From Actinomycetota bacterium (GTDB lineage Bacteria > Actinomycetota > Thermoleophilia > UBA2241), in assembly GCA_003157715.1 (NCBI GenBank), contig PMKK01000048.1:3336-17721 (forward strand): a DNA stretch of 14,386 nucleotides, written 5' to 3'. Below are positions 6,391 to 12,565 of the stretch, piece after piece. A program made the position numbers and the translations under genes. Numbering within the stretch: position 1 is the stretch's first letter; each line of letters opens with the position of its first letter. The notes beneath the pieces were generated by a model that did no database searches, was not told the DNA's origin, and was given only the letters and a program-made list of their open reading frames with translations.

Positions 6391-7725
6391 CTAGCGGTCC
6401 GGCAGTTTGTCGCGGAAACGTGTGAACATGCGCTCGAAGAGGAGCACGCCCTGGCCGATGCGCCCGTTGCGGTTCTTGGCGACCTCCGCCCCGACCTCGA
6501 CGCTCAGCGTGCCGCTGCGGGCCGCCTTGGCCTGCTCCTTGTCCGCGTGTAGGAAGATCACGACGTCGGCGTCCTGCTCGAGCGCCCCGGAGTCCCTGAG
6601 GTCCGACAGGCGCGGCCGGCCGTCCTCGCTGCCGCGACCCTCTACCTGCCTGTTCAGCTGCGAGAGAGCCAGCACCGGACAGTCGAGCTCGAGGGCGAGC
6701 TCCTTCAAGCTGTGCGAGATCTCGGCGACCTCCTGCTGTCGGTTCTCCGTGCGGTTCGCGGAGCGCATGAGCTGCAAATAGTCGACGACCACCAGCGCCA
6801 GCGGCGCTTGCGCGTTTGCCCGGCGGGCGACGTGTCGCAGGCGCAGCGGATCGCGGCCGGCCTTGTCATCGATTCGCAGACGACCGCCGGCCAAGCGCTC
6901 GCGCAGATCGGCGAGGAGATCGAGCTGCGCGCCGTCCAGGTTCCCGGTGCGCAGTTCGTCGCCGCCGATCAGGCAGTGCGCCTGCGCGAGGCGCTCCGTC
7001 AGAGCTTCCACACTCATCTCAATGCTGAAGAACAGCACGGGCCCTTCATTGAAGGCGACGCTACGCGCGATACAGGTGGCGAGGCTCGTCTTGCCGATCG
7101 ACGGGCGCGCTCCCAGTAGGCAGAGCTCGCCGCGGCCGAGGCCTCCGGTGAAACCGTCGATCATCTCGAAGCCGCACCGCACCCTCCGCAGGCGCCTGCC
7201 TTGGCGGCGCTCCGGCAGCGATTCGACCAGGTCGCGCAGGCTGTCGCAGGCGTCGACGACGCCACGCCCGCCGTCGCGATCGGCCAGCGCATAGACCTTG
7301 CGCTCCGCTTCGTCCAGCAGGGCGGCGGCCTCGTGTGGGTGTTCATAGCCGAGCTCGGCGATCTCCTGGCCGGCGCGGATCAGCCGCCGCAGGACGCTCG
7401 TCTCGCGGACGATCTCGGCGTAGTGGCGCACGTTGGTCGCGGCCGGCACGACGTCCACCAGGGTGTGGACGTAGTCCTTGCCGCCAACGCGCTCGAGCAC
7501 GCCCTCCTGTTCGAGGGCGGCGCTCAGAGTGACGGGGTCGACCTCGACGCCGGCGGCGTACATCTTGCGGACGGCCCCGAAGATCAGGCGGTTCGTGTCC
7601 CGGTAGAAGTCGTTGGCCGTGAGGAGCTCCACGGCGATCGGGACGGCGTTCGGGCTCGCGATCGTGGCGCCGAGCACCGACTCCTCGGCGTCCAGGTCGT
7701 GCGGCTGCACGTGAGACTCAGCCAC
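6391..7725 (-). CDS. dnaB: Replicative DNA helicase, DnaB family
   Basis: Hexameric 5'-3' helicase that unwinds DNA at the phage fork. The 444 aa match a full-length bacterial DnaB: an N-terminal domain (PHDLDAEESVLGA at 8-20; typical helical bundle to about 150) and a RecA-like C-terminal ATPase. Walker A is GARPSIGKTS (205-214, K212), the catalytic glutamate is in FSIEMS (E236), Walker B is LVVVDYLQLM (311-320, D315), then SQLNR (355-359) and the DNA-binding LRDSGALEQDADVV (376-389). The first Walker A residues deviate slightly from the usual GRPSMGKT. There is no intein. The GTG start overlaps the initiator stop by 8 bases with GGAG about 7 bases upstream. Because the phage carries its own helicase, its initiator may load this protein directly instead of recruiting the host one. 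Confidence 0.96.
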   Translation of the reverse strand: MAESHVQPHDLDAEESVLGATIASPNAVPIAVELLTANDFYRDTNRLIFGAVRKMYAAGVEVDPVTLSAALEQEGVLERVGGKDYVHTLVDVVPAATNVRHYAEIVRETSVLRRLIRAGQEIAELGYEHPHEAAALLDEAERKVYALADRDGGRGVVDACDSLRDLVESLPERRQGRRLRRVRCGFEMIDGFTGGLGRGELCLLGARPSIGKTSLATCIARSVAFNEGPVLFFSIEMSVEALTERLAQAHCLIGGDELRTGNLDGAQLDLLADLRERLAGGRLRIDDKAGRDPLRLRHVARRANAQAPLALVVVDYLQLMRSANRTENRQQEVAEISHSLKELALELDCPVLALSQLNRQVEGRGSEDGRPRLSDLRDSGALEQDADVVIFLHADKEQAKAARSGTLSVEVGAEVAKNRNGRIGQGVLLFERMFTRFRDKLPDR

Positions 7726-8677
7726 GGGTCAGCTCCGCCAAGCGGCCTAGCACGTCGCAGCTGCTCGGCGCGTGGCCGTTCTCGAGGGCCCGCCAGCGGT
7801 TCAGCACGTCGTCGCCGACCAGGTCGGCCGGGTCCGAGCCCTCCAGCGCTGTCGTGAGCCATGCGCGCCAGTTCGCCGGGCGATTCCTGCCGACGCTCGC
7901 GAAGATCTCGACCAGGGCGGCCTTGCAGACTGGCAGGCGCGCCTCGCAGGGCACGTTGGCGCGCAGGTGGGCATTCTGGCAGACGCGCTCGCAGAGTCGC
8001 AGGTAGATCCGGTGAGAGTCGCCCTTGGGGTTGTAGATCGCCCCGGCCTCGTGTGTGCCGAGCGCGGCCTTTGCCGCCTGAGAAGCGCCGGCGCCTTTCA
8101 GGTCGCCACCGCGTACCGGGCACCCATCCTCGAGGTGGTCTTCTGTCGCCGCAGCGATCGCTGCGTCTTCTCCGTCAGGAGAAGACGTAAGGTCTTGTTC
8201 TCTCGTCTCGTCTGTGGATGGTGCCGTTCGCGGATACTGTTTAGTGCCGTTCGCGGATACTGTTTCGCGCCGTTCAGGGATACTGTGTCGCTCATCGGCA
8301 CTGTCTCGCTCCCAGTCGTGACGAAAGAAGTCAGGGACGGCCGCGGGGTCCACGCTAAGGCTGCCCCAGCGCTGGTAATCCTTGTTCGGCGCCAGGATGC
8401 GCGGCTGGCCGAAAGATGGTGGCCGCACTTCGATCAGCGCGCCCTCGCGCAGCAGGCTGTCGGCCGCGCGCTTGGTAGCGGTCTTGCCGAGTCCCGTCGC
8501 ACGCATGAGAGACGTGATCGACGCTGCGACCTGTAGCTTGCCGCGATCGCCGTAGGTGAGCCGCACGACGGCCAGGAAGACCTTGATCTCGGAGGCGGAC
8601 GACCAGGGCGCCCGCAGGACGGCGTCGTAAAGCTCCTTGGAGAACCGGACGAAGCGATCAGGTTGCGGACTAGCCAC
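7718..8677 (-). CDS. Phage replication initiator, O-protein-like
   Basis: Likely origin-binding initiator. The N-terminal ~95 of 319 residues have the winged-helix pattern of phage replication proteins (O N-terminal type): FVRFSKELYDAVL (about 9-21), FLAVVRLTYGD, then a second helix-turn-helix (ITSLMRATGLGKTATKRAADSLLREGALIEV). A low-complexity, probably unfolded linker (about 115-205) follows, then a compact C-terminal domain (about 215-300) with several Cys and Trp residues, probably the helicase-contact part. The linker is encoded by three 23-bp-period DNA repeats and a perfect hairpin, as lambda gene O contains the lambda origin. It starts at GTG 8677, overlapping the previous gene by 8 bases, and is followed directly by dnaB. 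Weak Shine-Dalgarno (GGCGAG). I infer function from domain pattern and context. Confidence 0.8.
   Translation of the reverse strand: MASPQPDRFVRFSKELYDAVLRAPWSSASEIKVFLAVVRLTYGDRGKLQVAASITSLMRATGLGKTATKRAADSLLREGALIEVRPPSFGQPRILAPNKDYQRWGSLSVDPAAVPDFFRHDWERDSADERHSIPERRETVSANGTKQYPRTAPSTDETREQDLTSSPDGEDAAIAAATEDHLEDGCPVRGGDLKGAGASQAAKAALGTHEAGAIYNPKGDSHRIYLRLCERVCQNAHLRANVPCEARLPVCKAALVEIFASVGRNRPANWRAWLTTALEGSDPADLVGDDVLNRWRALENGHAPSSCDVLGRLAELTRG
8164..8187. repeat. Perfect 10-bp-stem hairpin beside the iterons
   Basis: CGTCTTCTCC (8164-8173), a 4-nt loop GTCA, and GGAGAAGACG (8178-8187) form a perfect inverted repeat inside the initiator gene, 33 bases from the direct repeats. The sequence between them (8188-8220) is pyrimidine-rich and less GC-rich than its surroundings. 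Origins of iteron type often pair repeats with such an element, so I read it as part of the putative origin. Confidence 0.55.
8221..8289. repeat. Iteron-like direct repeats, putative phage replication origin
   Basis: Three copies with an exact 23-bp period: 8221-8242 and 8244-8265 are identical over 22 bases and begin GTGCCGTTCGCGGATACTGT; 8267-8288 (GCGCCGTTCAGGGATACTGTGT) differs at four positions. A degenerate partial fourth copy is visible at 8290-8306. Because 23 is not a multiple of three, successive copies are read in different frames, so selection on the protein cannot explain the repeat. They lie in the linker-coding part of the initiator gene (about residues 130-153). Initiator-binding iterons are the most likely role. 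Confidence 0.7.
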
Positions 8678-9110
8678 GTGGCTCGCCCGGTTCGCTGAGG
8701 AACGTCGTCGCCGCGACCGACAGGCCGCGCCCGCGCTCGAGCCGCACGCTCAGTCCGACCATGTGGAACAGCCATGCCTGGTGCAGCGGTGCGCGGGCCG
8801 TCGCCAGCGCCTCGGCCGAGGGCAGGCGCACGACCAGGGCCGCGCCGATGGCGATGACCTCAGCGTCTGCAAGCGCCCCGTGGAGGTCTGGGCAGTCAGC
8901 TGCGGACGCCCGCAGGACGTCGTCCCATTCCGCGGCTGCCCTGCGAGCCGCGCGGAAGGCGAGCTGCTTTTTCGTCATGGCGATGCTCTCCGCGCAGCCG
9001 CAGATCTCGCTCACGCGGGGCCACGCGGTGACGTTGTCGGCGTCTTCGGCCATCTCGCGCCGTGGGCGGTAGGCGCCACAGTCGTCGCAAAAACGGAAGC
9101 GCGGCGGCAC
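8670..9110 (-). CDS. Hypothetical early phage protein with Cys motif (146 aa)
   Basis: Not recognised. The N-terminus has CDDC (residues 8-11) and CGC (37-39), a possible four-ligand zinc site, preceded by FRF. A helical middle rich in Ala, Arg and Trp/Glu follows, and then a hydrophobic stretch (EVIAIGAALVVRLPSAEAL). The GTG start at 9110 lies 3 bases after the stop of the previous gene, with purine-rich GAGGGCTGAGAG upstream, and its end overlaps the initiator start by 8 bases. It therefore belongs to the replication operon. A role in replication or early host takeover is possible from position only. Confidence 0.68.
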   Translation of the reverse strand: MPPRFRFCDDCGAYRPRREMAEDADNVTAWPRVSEICGCAESIAMTKKQLAFRAARRAAAEWDDVLRASAADCPDLHGALADAEVIAIGAALVVRLPSAEALATARAPLHQAWLFHMVGLSVRLERGRGLSVAATTFLSEPGEPRG

Positions 9111-9113
9111 CTC

Positions 9114-9452
9114 TCAGCCCTCGCCTGTCGAGGGCTGCGCGCAGGTGAGCTCGAGCCGGCGGTCATGGCAGAGAAGTTCAGCGGCGGCGCCGGCCGCGGC
9201 GCTGGACTCATAGGGCAGGAACGGTCGCAGTGCCGTGAGACGGCCCTTGACGACCGCGCTCGCCAGCTCGAGGGCGTCCGGTCCGTAGCGGCGTAGGCCC
9301 AGGCGTCCCTCGACGGCTCTGAGTCCGGCTGCGTGGCGCGCCAGCTCGTCGACGATCGGCACGATGTCGTCAATTGCCCCCACCAGGCGCTCGCCACAAT
9401 CGGCCAGGTCAGCGGTGAGCTCCAGGGCACGCTCGAGGTCGCGCGGGTCCAC
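9114..9452 (-). CDS. Hypothetical early phage protein (112 aa)
   Basis: Not recognised. The first half is a long amphipathic helical region (ERALELTADLADCGERLVGAIDDIVPIVDELARHAAGL) that could form a coiled coil or dimer; the second half has a basic patch and ends with two isolated Cys. The GTG start at 9452 lies 3 bases after the excisionase-like gene's stop, with GAGGG about 8 bases upstream, and only 3 bases separate its stop from the next gene. It is clearly part of the leftward operon. No motif supports a function. Confidence 0.65.
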   Translation of the reverse strand: MDPRDLERALELTADLADCGERLVGAIDDIVPIVDELARHAAGLRAVEGRLGLRRYGPDALELASAVVKGRLTALRPFLPYESSAAAGAAAELLCHDRRLELTCAQPSTGEG

Positions 9453-9455
9453 CGC

Positions 9456-9719
9456 TCAGCCCTCGTCCTGGCCGGTCTCGCCGAGCATCGCGAGGAATGG
9501 CTTTGTGAGAATCAATATCCGGGCTCCCACGCGGATCGATGGCCATGAGCCATCGCGGCAAGACGCGTAGGCAAGCCCCCGGCTGACGTCGACATAGGCC
9601 GCGCCGACCTCCACCGGAGTAGTTGGGCGCGAAGGGTCAAATTGTGCGCGCAGCCGTGCCCGCGCCGCTTCGCGCAGTTCGACACGCTCGGCGGCGCGGG
9701 CCTCAGATCGCGGGCTCAC
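9456..9719 (-). CDS. xis: Excisionase-like winged-HTH protein
   Basis: Probably directs the integrase toward excision by bending DNA at the attachment sites. The C-terminal part of the 87-aa product follows the HTH_17/excisionase pattern: VEVGAAYVDVSRGLAYASCRDG, then SWPSIRVGARILI and a final Leu-rich helix, equivalent to the family's 'eaAe.LgvSr.tvY...rdG.iPsiriGrrilip' layout. The N-terminal 30 residues are Arg/Ala/Glu-rich. I prefer the GTG at 9719 because GAGG lies 6 bases upstream; an in-frame TTG at 9758 would add 13 basic residues. Either way it overlaps the end of the XRE gene, so the two are coupled. The same fold also occurs in small transcription regulators, so excisionase is favoured by context, not proven. 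Confidence 0.72.
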   Translation of the reverse strand: MSPRSEARAAERVELREAARARLRAQFDPSRPTTPVEVGAAYVDVSRGLAYASCRDGSWPSIRVGARILILTKPFLAMLGETGQDEG

Positions 9720-9915
9720 GGTCGACCTCGTCGAGTAGGTCCGCCGCGGGGCCGTCAAAGTCGAGAGCCGCGGCGAGCTTAGCGAGCTGGGAGTCGTAGG
9801 GGCTGAAGCGCTGACTCTCGATCTGTGAGATCGTCGAGTTCGCCAGGCCCGACTGTCGGGCGAGCTCCATGGCGCTCCAGCCTCGCGCCTTTCTCAAGGC
9901 CTTCAGCCGTATCAT
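9703..9915 (-). CDS. XRE-family phage regulator (small, Cro/CI-like)
   Basis: DNA-binding regulator, probably of the lysogeny switch. The 70-aa product is almost only an HTH_XRE domain: LKALRKARGWSAMELARQSGLANSTISQIE (about 4-33), with the recognition helix near residues 25-33, then LAKLAAALD. It lacks the C-terminal dimerisation and self-cleavage domain of SOS-sensitive repressors. The ATG at 9915 has GGGAGG 8 bases upstream. It is the first gene of the leftward block and faces the divergent integrase operon. Repressor and Cro-like roles both fit. Confidence 0.88.
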   Translation of the reverse strand: MIRLKALRKARGWSAMELARQSGLANSTISQIESQRFSPYDSQLAKLAAALDFDGPAADLLDEVDREPAI

Positions 9916-9932
9916 GTGCGTTGCCTCCCTTC

Positions 9933-9961
9933 TTGACTTAACCGAACGTTGACGTTACCTT
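9933..9961 (+). promoter_or_regulatory. Putative promoter of the integrase operon
   Basis: TTGACT (9933-9938; five of six bases match the -35 consensus), a 17-bp spacer, and TACCTT (9956-9961; TAnnnT type) point rightward. Transcription would begin near 9968, giving a leader of about 44 bases with AAGGAG before the TTG start at 10012. No equally good leftward promoter is visible in the same gap. Confidence 0.55.
9945..9956. promoter_or_regulatory. Operator-like palindrome between regulator and integrase operon
   Basis: AACGT-TG-ACGTT is a perfect 5+2+5 inverted repeat lying between the -35 and -10 of the rightward promoter and only 30 bases from the XRE gene start. The 10-mer CCGAACGTTG at its edge (9942-9951) recurs at 10005-10014, over the proposed start of the next gene. 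This fits binding by the XRE protein to repress the integrase operon and perhaps its own gene. Confidence 0.5.
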
Positions 9962-10011
9962 AGGCGTTGCGACCACGGGTGTGGAGATACGTTTGGAAGG
10001 AGCGCCGAACG

Positions 10012-10887
10012 TTGGGAAGCGGAGACTGGCGGAAATGGAACGACGACCGACTCGCAGGGCTCGCCGCCGGAATGCGGTCTGACCTGTGGAAAGCGCTCGG
10101 ACTCGACGGCCCGATGGCGCCCGCGAAGCTCGTTCGCTGGGTTTTGGACCGGCCCTACAGCCGAGAGCGCGCGGGCGATCGTTTGCGGCTCTACTTGCCG
10201 CAGGACCTGGCGCGGTGCGAGAGAGACAGACTCGTCGAGTCACTCCGCCTCCGCGCGCTCGCCGAACAGGCGGACCACGTCGACACCCGCGAGCTGCGGA
10301 TCCGTCAAGTCGCCGGTCGATTCTTTCTTGACGTCTTCGCGGGGGTGTACCTCGAGGACGACCTCGGCGACTTGGCGACGCGAACTTGGCCGCAGATTTC
10401 CAGAGCGTCGCTGCTGCCTGACCTGGTCCTCGTGGCGTTGGCTGCGCGCGAGGTACATCGCGTCACGGGAGCGGACCTTGAGGCGGCCCTGCTCTTCCTG
10501 CTATGCGACGCGCCCTGTGGCCAGGCCTTCGTGATGTCTTTTTCGACCGACAGTGGGCTGCGCTTTTGGGCCTACGATCCCTTCCTGCCAGCCAAGGACC
10601 TGAGCCGCGAGTATGTCGCGTTCCGGCGGCTCTACGTATCGCGCACGCGTCCGAAGCGGCCTGAGCGGCACACGCTCGAGCTGATCCGGTTCGTTCAGAA
10701 GCTACGGCCGCACCCAGGACGACACGCGGCGAATGCGCCCTGGCCGGAAGTACTCCGGCAATGGAACGCTGCCCACCCGGTGCGTGTTGGGGCGAGAGGG
10801 CCCTATGCAGAAGATGATGGCGGAGCGTCGATCAGCGCGGCGTACAGGCAGGCGCTGGTGCGCAGAAGGGAGCTGGGACAGCTATGA
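10012..10887 (+). CDS. Unknown protein co-transcribed with integrase (291 aa)
   Basis: Not recognised. The product is basic and rich in Arg, Leu and Asp, with an apparently all-helical N-terminal half, a hydrophobic middle (LLPDLVLVALAAREVHRV, then AALLFLLCDAPCGQAF), and a C-terminal part with SGLRFWAYDPFLPAKDL and WPEVLRQWNAAHPV, which looks like a small DNA-binding helical domain, though no family name can be given. I chose TTG at 10012 because AAGGAG lies 9 bases upstream and the proposed transcription start (about 9968) leaves room for a leader; an in-frame TTG at 9967 would coincide with that start site. Its stop overlaps the integrase ATG as ATGA, so the two proteins are coupled. A role in integration control, or as a lysogen-expressed accessory (for example superinfection exclusion or defence), is speculation from position. 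Confidence 0.72.
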   Translation: MGSGDWRKWNDDRLAGLAAGMRSDLWKALGLDGPMAPAKLVRWVLDRPYSRERAGDRLRLYLPQDLARCERDRLVESLRLRALAEQADHVDTRELRIRQVAGRFFLDVFAGVYLEDDLGDLATRTWPQISRASLLPDLVLVALAAREVHRVTGADLEAALLFLLCDAPCGQAFVMSFSTDSGLRFWAYDPFLPAKDLSREYVAFRRLYVSRTRPKRPERHTLELIRFVQKLRPHPGRHAANAPWPEVLRQWNAAHPVRVGARGPYAEDDGGASISAAYRQALVRRRELGQL

Positions 10888-12191
10888 AAGGTCACGTGAG
10901 GCGTCGCGGCGCTGGGTATGTCTATGTCGTCGAGCTCGACCGGGACACCGACGGCAAACGCCGGCAGCGGTGGCGCTCGGGCTTTCGTACGAAGCGCGAG
11001 GCCGAGAGTGCGCTGACCGATGCCCTGGCGGCGCTGAAGGCCGGGGAAGACGTCGCCCCCGACAAGCTCACCGTGGGCGCGTTCTTGACCGACCGCTGGC
11101 TACCGTCGGCCGCGGCCACGCTGCGACCCGGCACGCTGTCGCTGTACGAGACGCTCGTACGCGTCCACGTCGCGCCGGCGATCGGCGGCCGGCGCCTCCA
11201 GGGGCTGACCGGCGCCGACCTGAACCGCCTGTACGCGCAGCTCGCCGCTGAAGGCAGCGAAGAGGGAAGAGGGCCGCTTGGGACCCACGCCGTGCGTCGC
11301 GTGCACGGCGTGATGCATCGCGCCCTGCGCGACGCTGTCCGCTGGAAGGCCGTTGCCCGCAACGTCGCCGACGATGCCGATCCGCCGTTGCCCTCCGCGC
11401 AGCAACGCGAGATGTCGACCTGGGACGCCGAGCAGCTTGGCCGCTTCCTCGAGGCGGCCGACGGCCTGGCGAAGGAACGGACGGTCGCCGGCACGCGGCA
11501 CAGCCGCAAGGGCGCCGAGTACACCTACACGCGCACCCGCGCCGCCGATCCGATGCAGGTCGCGCTCTGGTACACGTCGGCTCTGACCGGCATGAGACGC
11601 GGCGAGGTCGCAGGCCTGCGCTGGAGCGATCTTGACCTTGCCGAGGGCACGGCTTCCGTACAGCGGGCCCGCGTCATGGTGGACGGCGCCGTCCAGGTCA
11701 GCAGCCCGAAGACCGCTCGTGGCCGGCGCGTCGTGTCTCTCGACCCGCTGGTGGTGGCCGAGCTGCGACGCTGGCGCGCGACACAGCTCGAGGAGTTCAT
11801 GCGCTACCGTGCCGCCTGGCACGATCGCGAGCCCACGGCAGACGGCAAGGGTCGCCCGCGGCACATCTTCACACACCTCGTGCGGTCCGCCGGCCAGGCC
11901 CGCGAGGACCGCTACGGCGTGCCGATCAGGCCCGACTGGATGTGCAGCGCCTTCCGCGCGCTGGCCGCCGAAGCCGCCCTGCCGTCGATCCGGCTCCACG
12001 ACTTGAGGCACACCTGGGCGACGCTCGCCTTCCAGGCGAACGCTCACCCGAAGACGGTGTCCGATCAGCTCGGCCACGCCAACATTTCGGTGACGCTGGA
12101 CATCTACTCGCACGTCCTGCCCGGCTTGCAGGCCGAGGCTACGAGCCGCGTCGCGGCGCTCGTGCAGGCGGCCAGGAAAGAGGGCAGGTGA
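10884..12191 (+). CDS. int: Tyrosine-family phage integrase
   Basis: Catalyses site-specific recombination between phage and chromosomal attachment sites. The 435-aa protein is complete. It has an N-terminal arm-binding domain (about 1-60; GYVYVVELDRDTDGKRRQRW), a core-binding SAM-like domain (about 62-170) and a catalytic domain (about 180-425). All expected residues are present: R238 (TGMRRGE), K276 (SSPK), H372 and R375 (LHDLRHTW), H398 (LGHANI) and the nucleophile Y408 (DIYSHV). The ATG overlaps the upstream stop (ATGA), and its own stop lies 99 bases from the tRNA 3' end. It points toward the tRNA, as usual for tRNA-targeting integrases. Confidence 0.96.
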   Translation: MKGHVRRRGAGYVYVVELDRDTDGKRRQRWRSGFRTKREAESALTDALAALKAGEDVAPDKLTVGAFLTDRWLPSAAATLRPGTLSLYETLVRVHVAPAIGGRRLQGLTGADLNRLYAQLAAEGSEEGRGPLGTHAVRRVHGVMHRALRDAVRWKAVARNVADDADPPLPSAQQREMSTWDAEQLGRFLEAADGLAKERTVAGTRHSRKGAEYTYTRTRAADPMQVALWYTSALTGMRRGEVAGLRWSDLDLAEGTASVQRARVMVDGAVQVSSPKTARGRRVVSLDPLVVAELRRWRATQLEEFMRYRAAWHDREPTADGKGRPRHIFTHLVRSAGQAREDRYGVPIRPDWMCSAFRALAAEAALPSIRLHDLRHTWATLAFQANAHPKTVSDQLGHANISVTLDIYSHVLPGLQAEATSRVAALVQAARKEGR

Positions 12192-12278
12192 AGCGCCGGT
12201 TTGCAAACGGAGGGCAAAGGAGCCTTTCGAGTGCCAAACGAGGCCGCCCCGACAGCGTCGCAAAAGCGCCGGTTTGCA
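12191..12278 (+). repeat. 15-bp direct repeat pair, candidate integrase arm sites
   Basis: AAGCGCCGGTTTGCA occurs at 12191-12205 (overlapping the last base of the integrase stop) and again at 12264-12278, 73 bases apart, in the same orientation. The second copy ends 12 bases before the tRNA 3' end. The first copy overlaps the palindrome GTTTGCAAAC (12199-12208). Lambda-type integrases bind short direct repeats flanking the crossover through their N-terminal domain, which this integrase has. Confidence 0.55.
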
Positions 12279-12290
12279 GGGGAAAGAGGT

Positions 12291-12335
12291 TGGTCGGCGT
12301 GGCCAGATTCGAACTGGCGACCCCTAGTCCCCCAG
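12291..12335. other. Phage attachment site at tRNA-Pro 3' end (integrase side)
   Basis: The tRNA lies on the minus strand, with its 3' end facing the integrase and its 5' end and promoter facing the host genes. The prophage therefore begins inside or at the 3' end of the tRNA, and the phage-borne core restores the tRNA sequence. The inner boundary (position 12335, near the anticodon arm) is a guess; the exact core needs the other junction, which is outside the window. Confidence 0.6.
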
Positions 12336-12368
12336 ACTAGTGCGCTAACCAGGCTGCGCCACACGCCG
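12291..12368 (-). tRNA. tRNA-Pro (anticodon GGG)
   Basis: Reading the minus strand, the acceptor arm CGGCGTG pairs perfectly with CACGCCG. It has T8-G9, a D stem GCGC/GCGC, an anticodon stem CTAGT/ACTAG with loop CTGGGGG (anticodon GGG, reading CCC), a five-base variable loop, and a T arm GCCAG/CTGGC with loop TTCGAAT. The discriminator is A and CCA is encoded. C1-G72 is typical of bacterial proline tRNAs. Length with CCA is 78 bases and all stems are intact, so the gene is probably functional despite prophage insertion. Confidence 0.97.
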
Positions 12369-12385
12369 ACCGCAAAACGAGCCGT

Positions 12386-12391
12386 AGTGTA
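12386..12391 (-). promoter_or_regulatory. Putative -10 box of the tRNA-Pro gene
   Basis: TACACT on the minus strand fits the TAnnnT -10 form and lies 17 bases before the mature tRNA 5' end. No clear -35 hexamer is visible 17-18 bases upstream. It is on the host side of the attachment site, so the promoter is not disturbed by integration. Confidence 0.4.
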
Positions 12392-12502
12392 GCACATCGT
12401 GCTGCACCCGCGAGCGTGGTTCGGCTCGCAGGCCCGGAAGGCGGCGGAGCCCCAAACCGCCGCGCGCCGGGCGACTGGGGCGGCCAATGCGGCTGCGGCT
12501 TT

Positions 12503-12516
12503 CCCGGCGCGCCGGG
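12503..12516. repeat. 14-bp perfect palindrome upstream of host lipid gene
   Basis: CCCGGCGCGCCGGG reads the same on both strands and lies about 50 bases before the proposed transcription start of the phosphatidyltransferase gene. It could be an operator or part of a terminator hairpin. The region is very GC-rich, so chance is also possible. Nothing else is visible in the 190-bp gap apart from the two promoters and a GCGGCGG/CCGCCGC inverted repeat near 12440-12465. Confidence 0.3.
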
Positions 12517-12553
12517 CCGTCTTCTCCCGAGTCGCCCTGTACGTGCCGTCCTG

Positions 12554-12559
12554 TAGACT
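12554..12559 (+). promoter_or_regulatory. Putative -10 box giving a leaderless transcript
   Basis: TAGACT matches the actinobacterial TAnnnT -10 form and its last base is 7 bases before the A of the ATG at 12566. Transcription starting at that A would give a leaderless mRNA, common in actinobacteria, and no Shine-Dalgarno sequence precedes the ATG. No good -35 is seen. Confidence 0.45.
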
Positions 12560-12565
12560 GTGTCA

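Larger units (their letters stand above)
1..12335. mobile_element. Prophage, integrase-proximal part (left end outside window)
   Basis: Recognisable phage functions fill this span: HK97-type capsid, tape measure, replication initiator, DnaB helicase, XRE regulator, excisionase-like protein and tyrosine integrase. The integrase stop lies 99 bases from the 3' end of a tRNA-Pro gene, the usual arrangement for a phage integrated at a tRNA 3' end, and ordinary chromosomal genes follow on the other side. I searched by eye for a second copy of the tRNA 3' end and found none, so the distal attachment site lies left of position 1. No terminase, portal or lysis cassette is visible. The genes I can read have intact frames and motifs, so this part does not look decayed. 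Confidence 0.93.

Noticed and set aside
11100..12263. Leftward open frame opposite the integrase
   Set aside because: The integrase has all catalytic residues on the other strand; this frame has no recognisable motif and runs into the attachment region.
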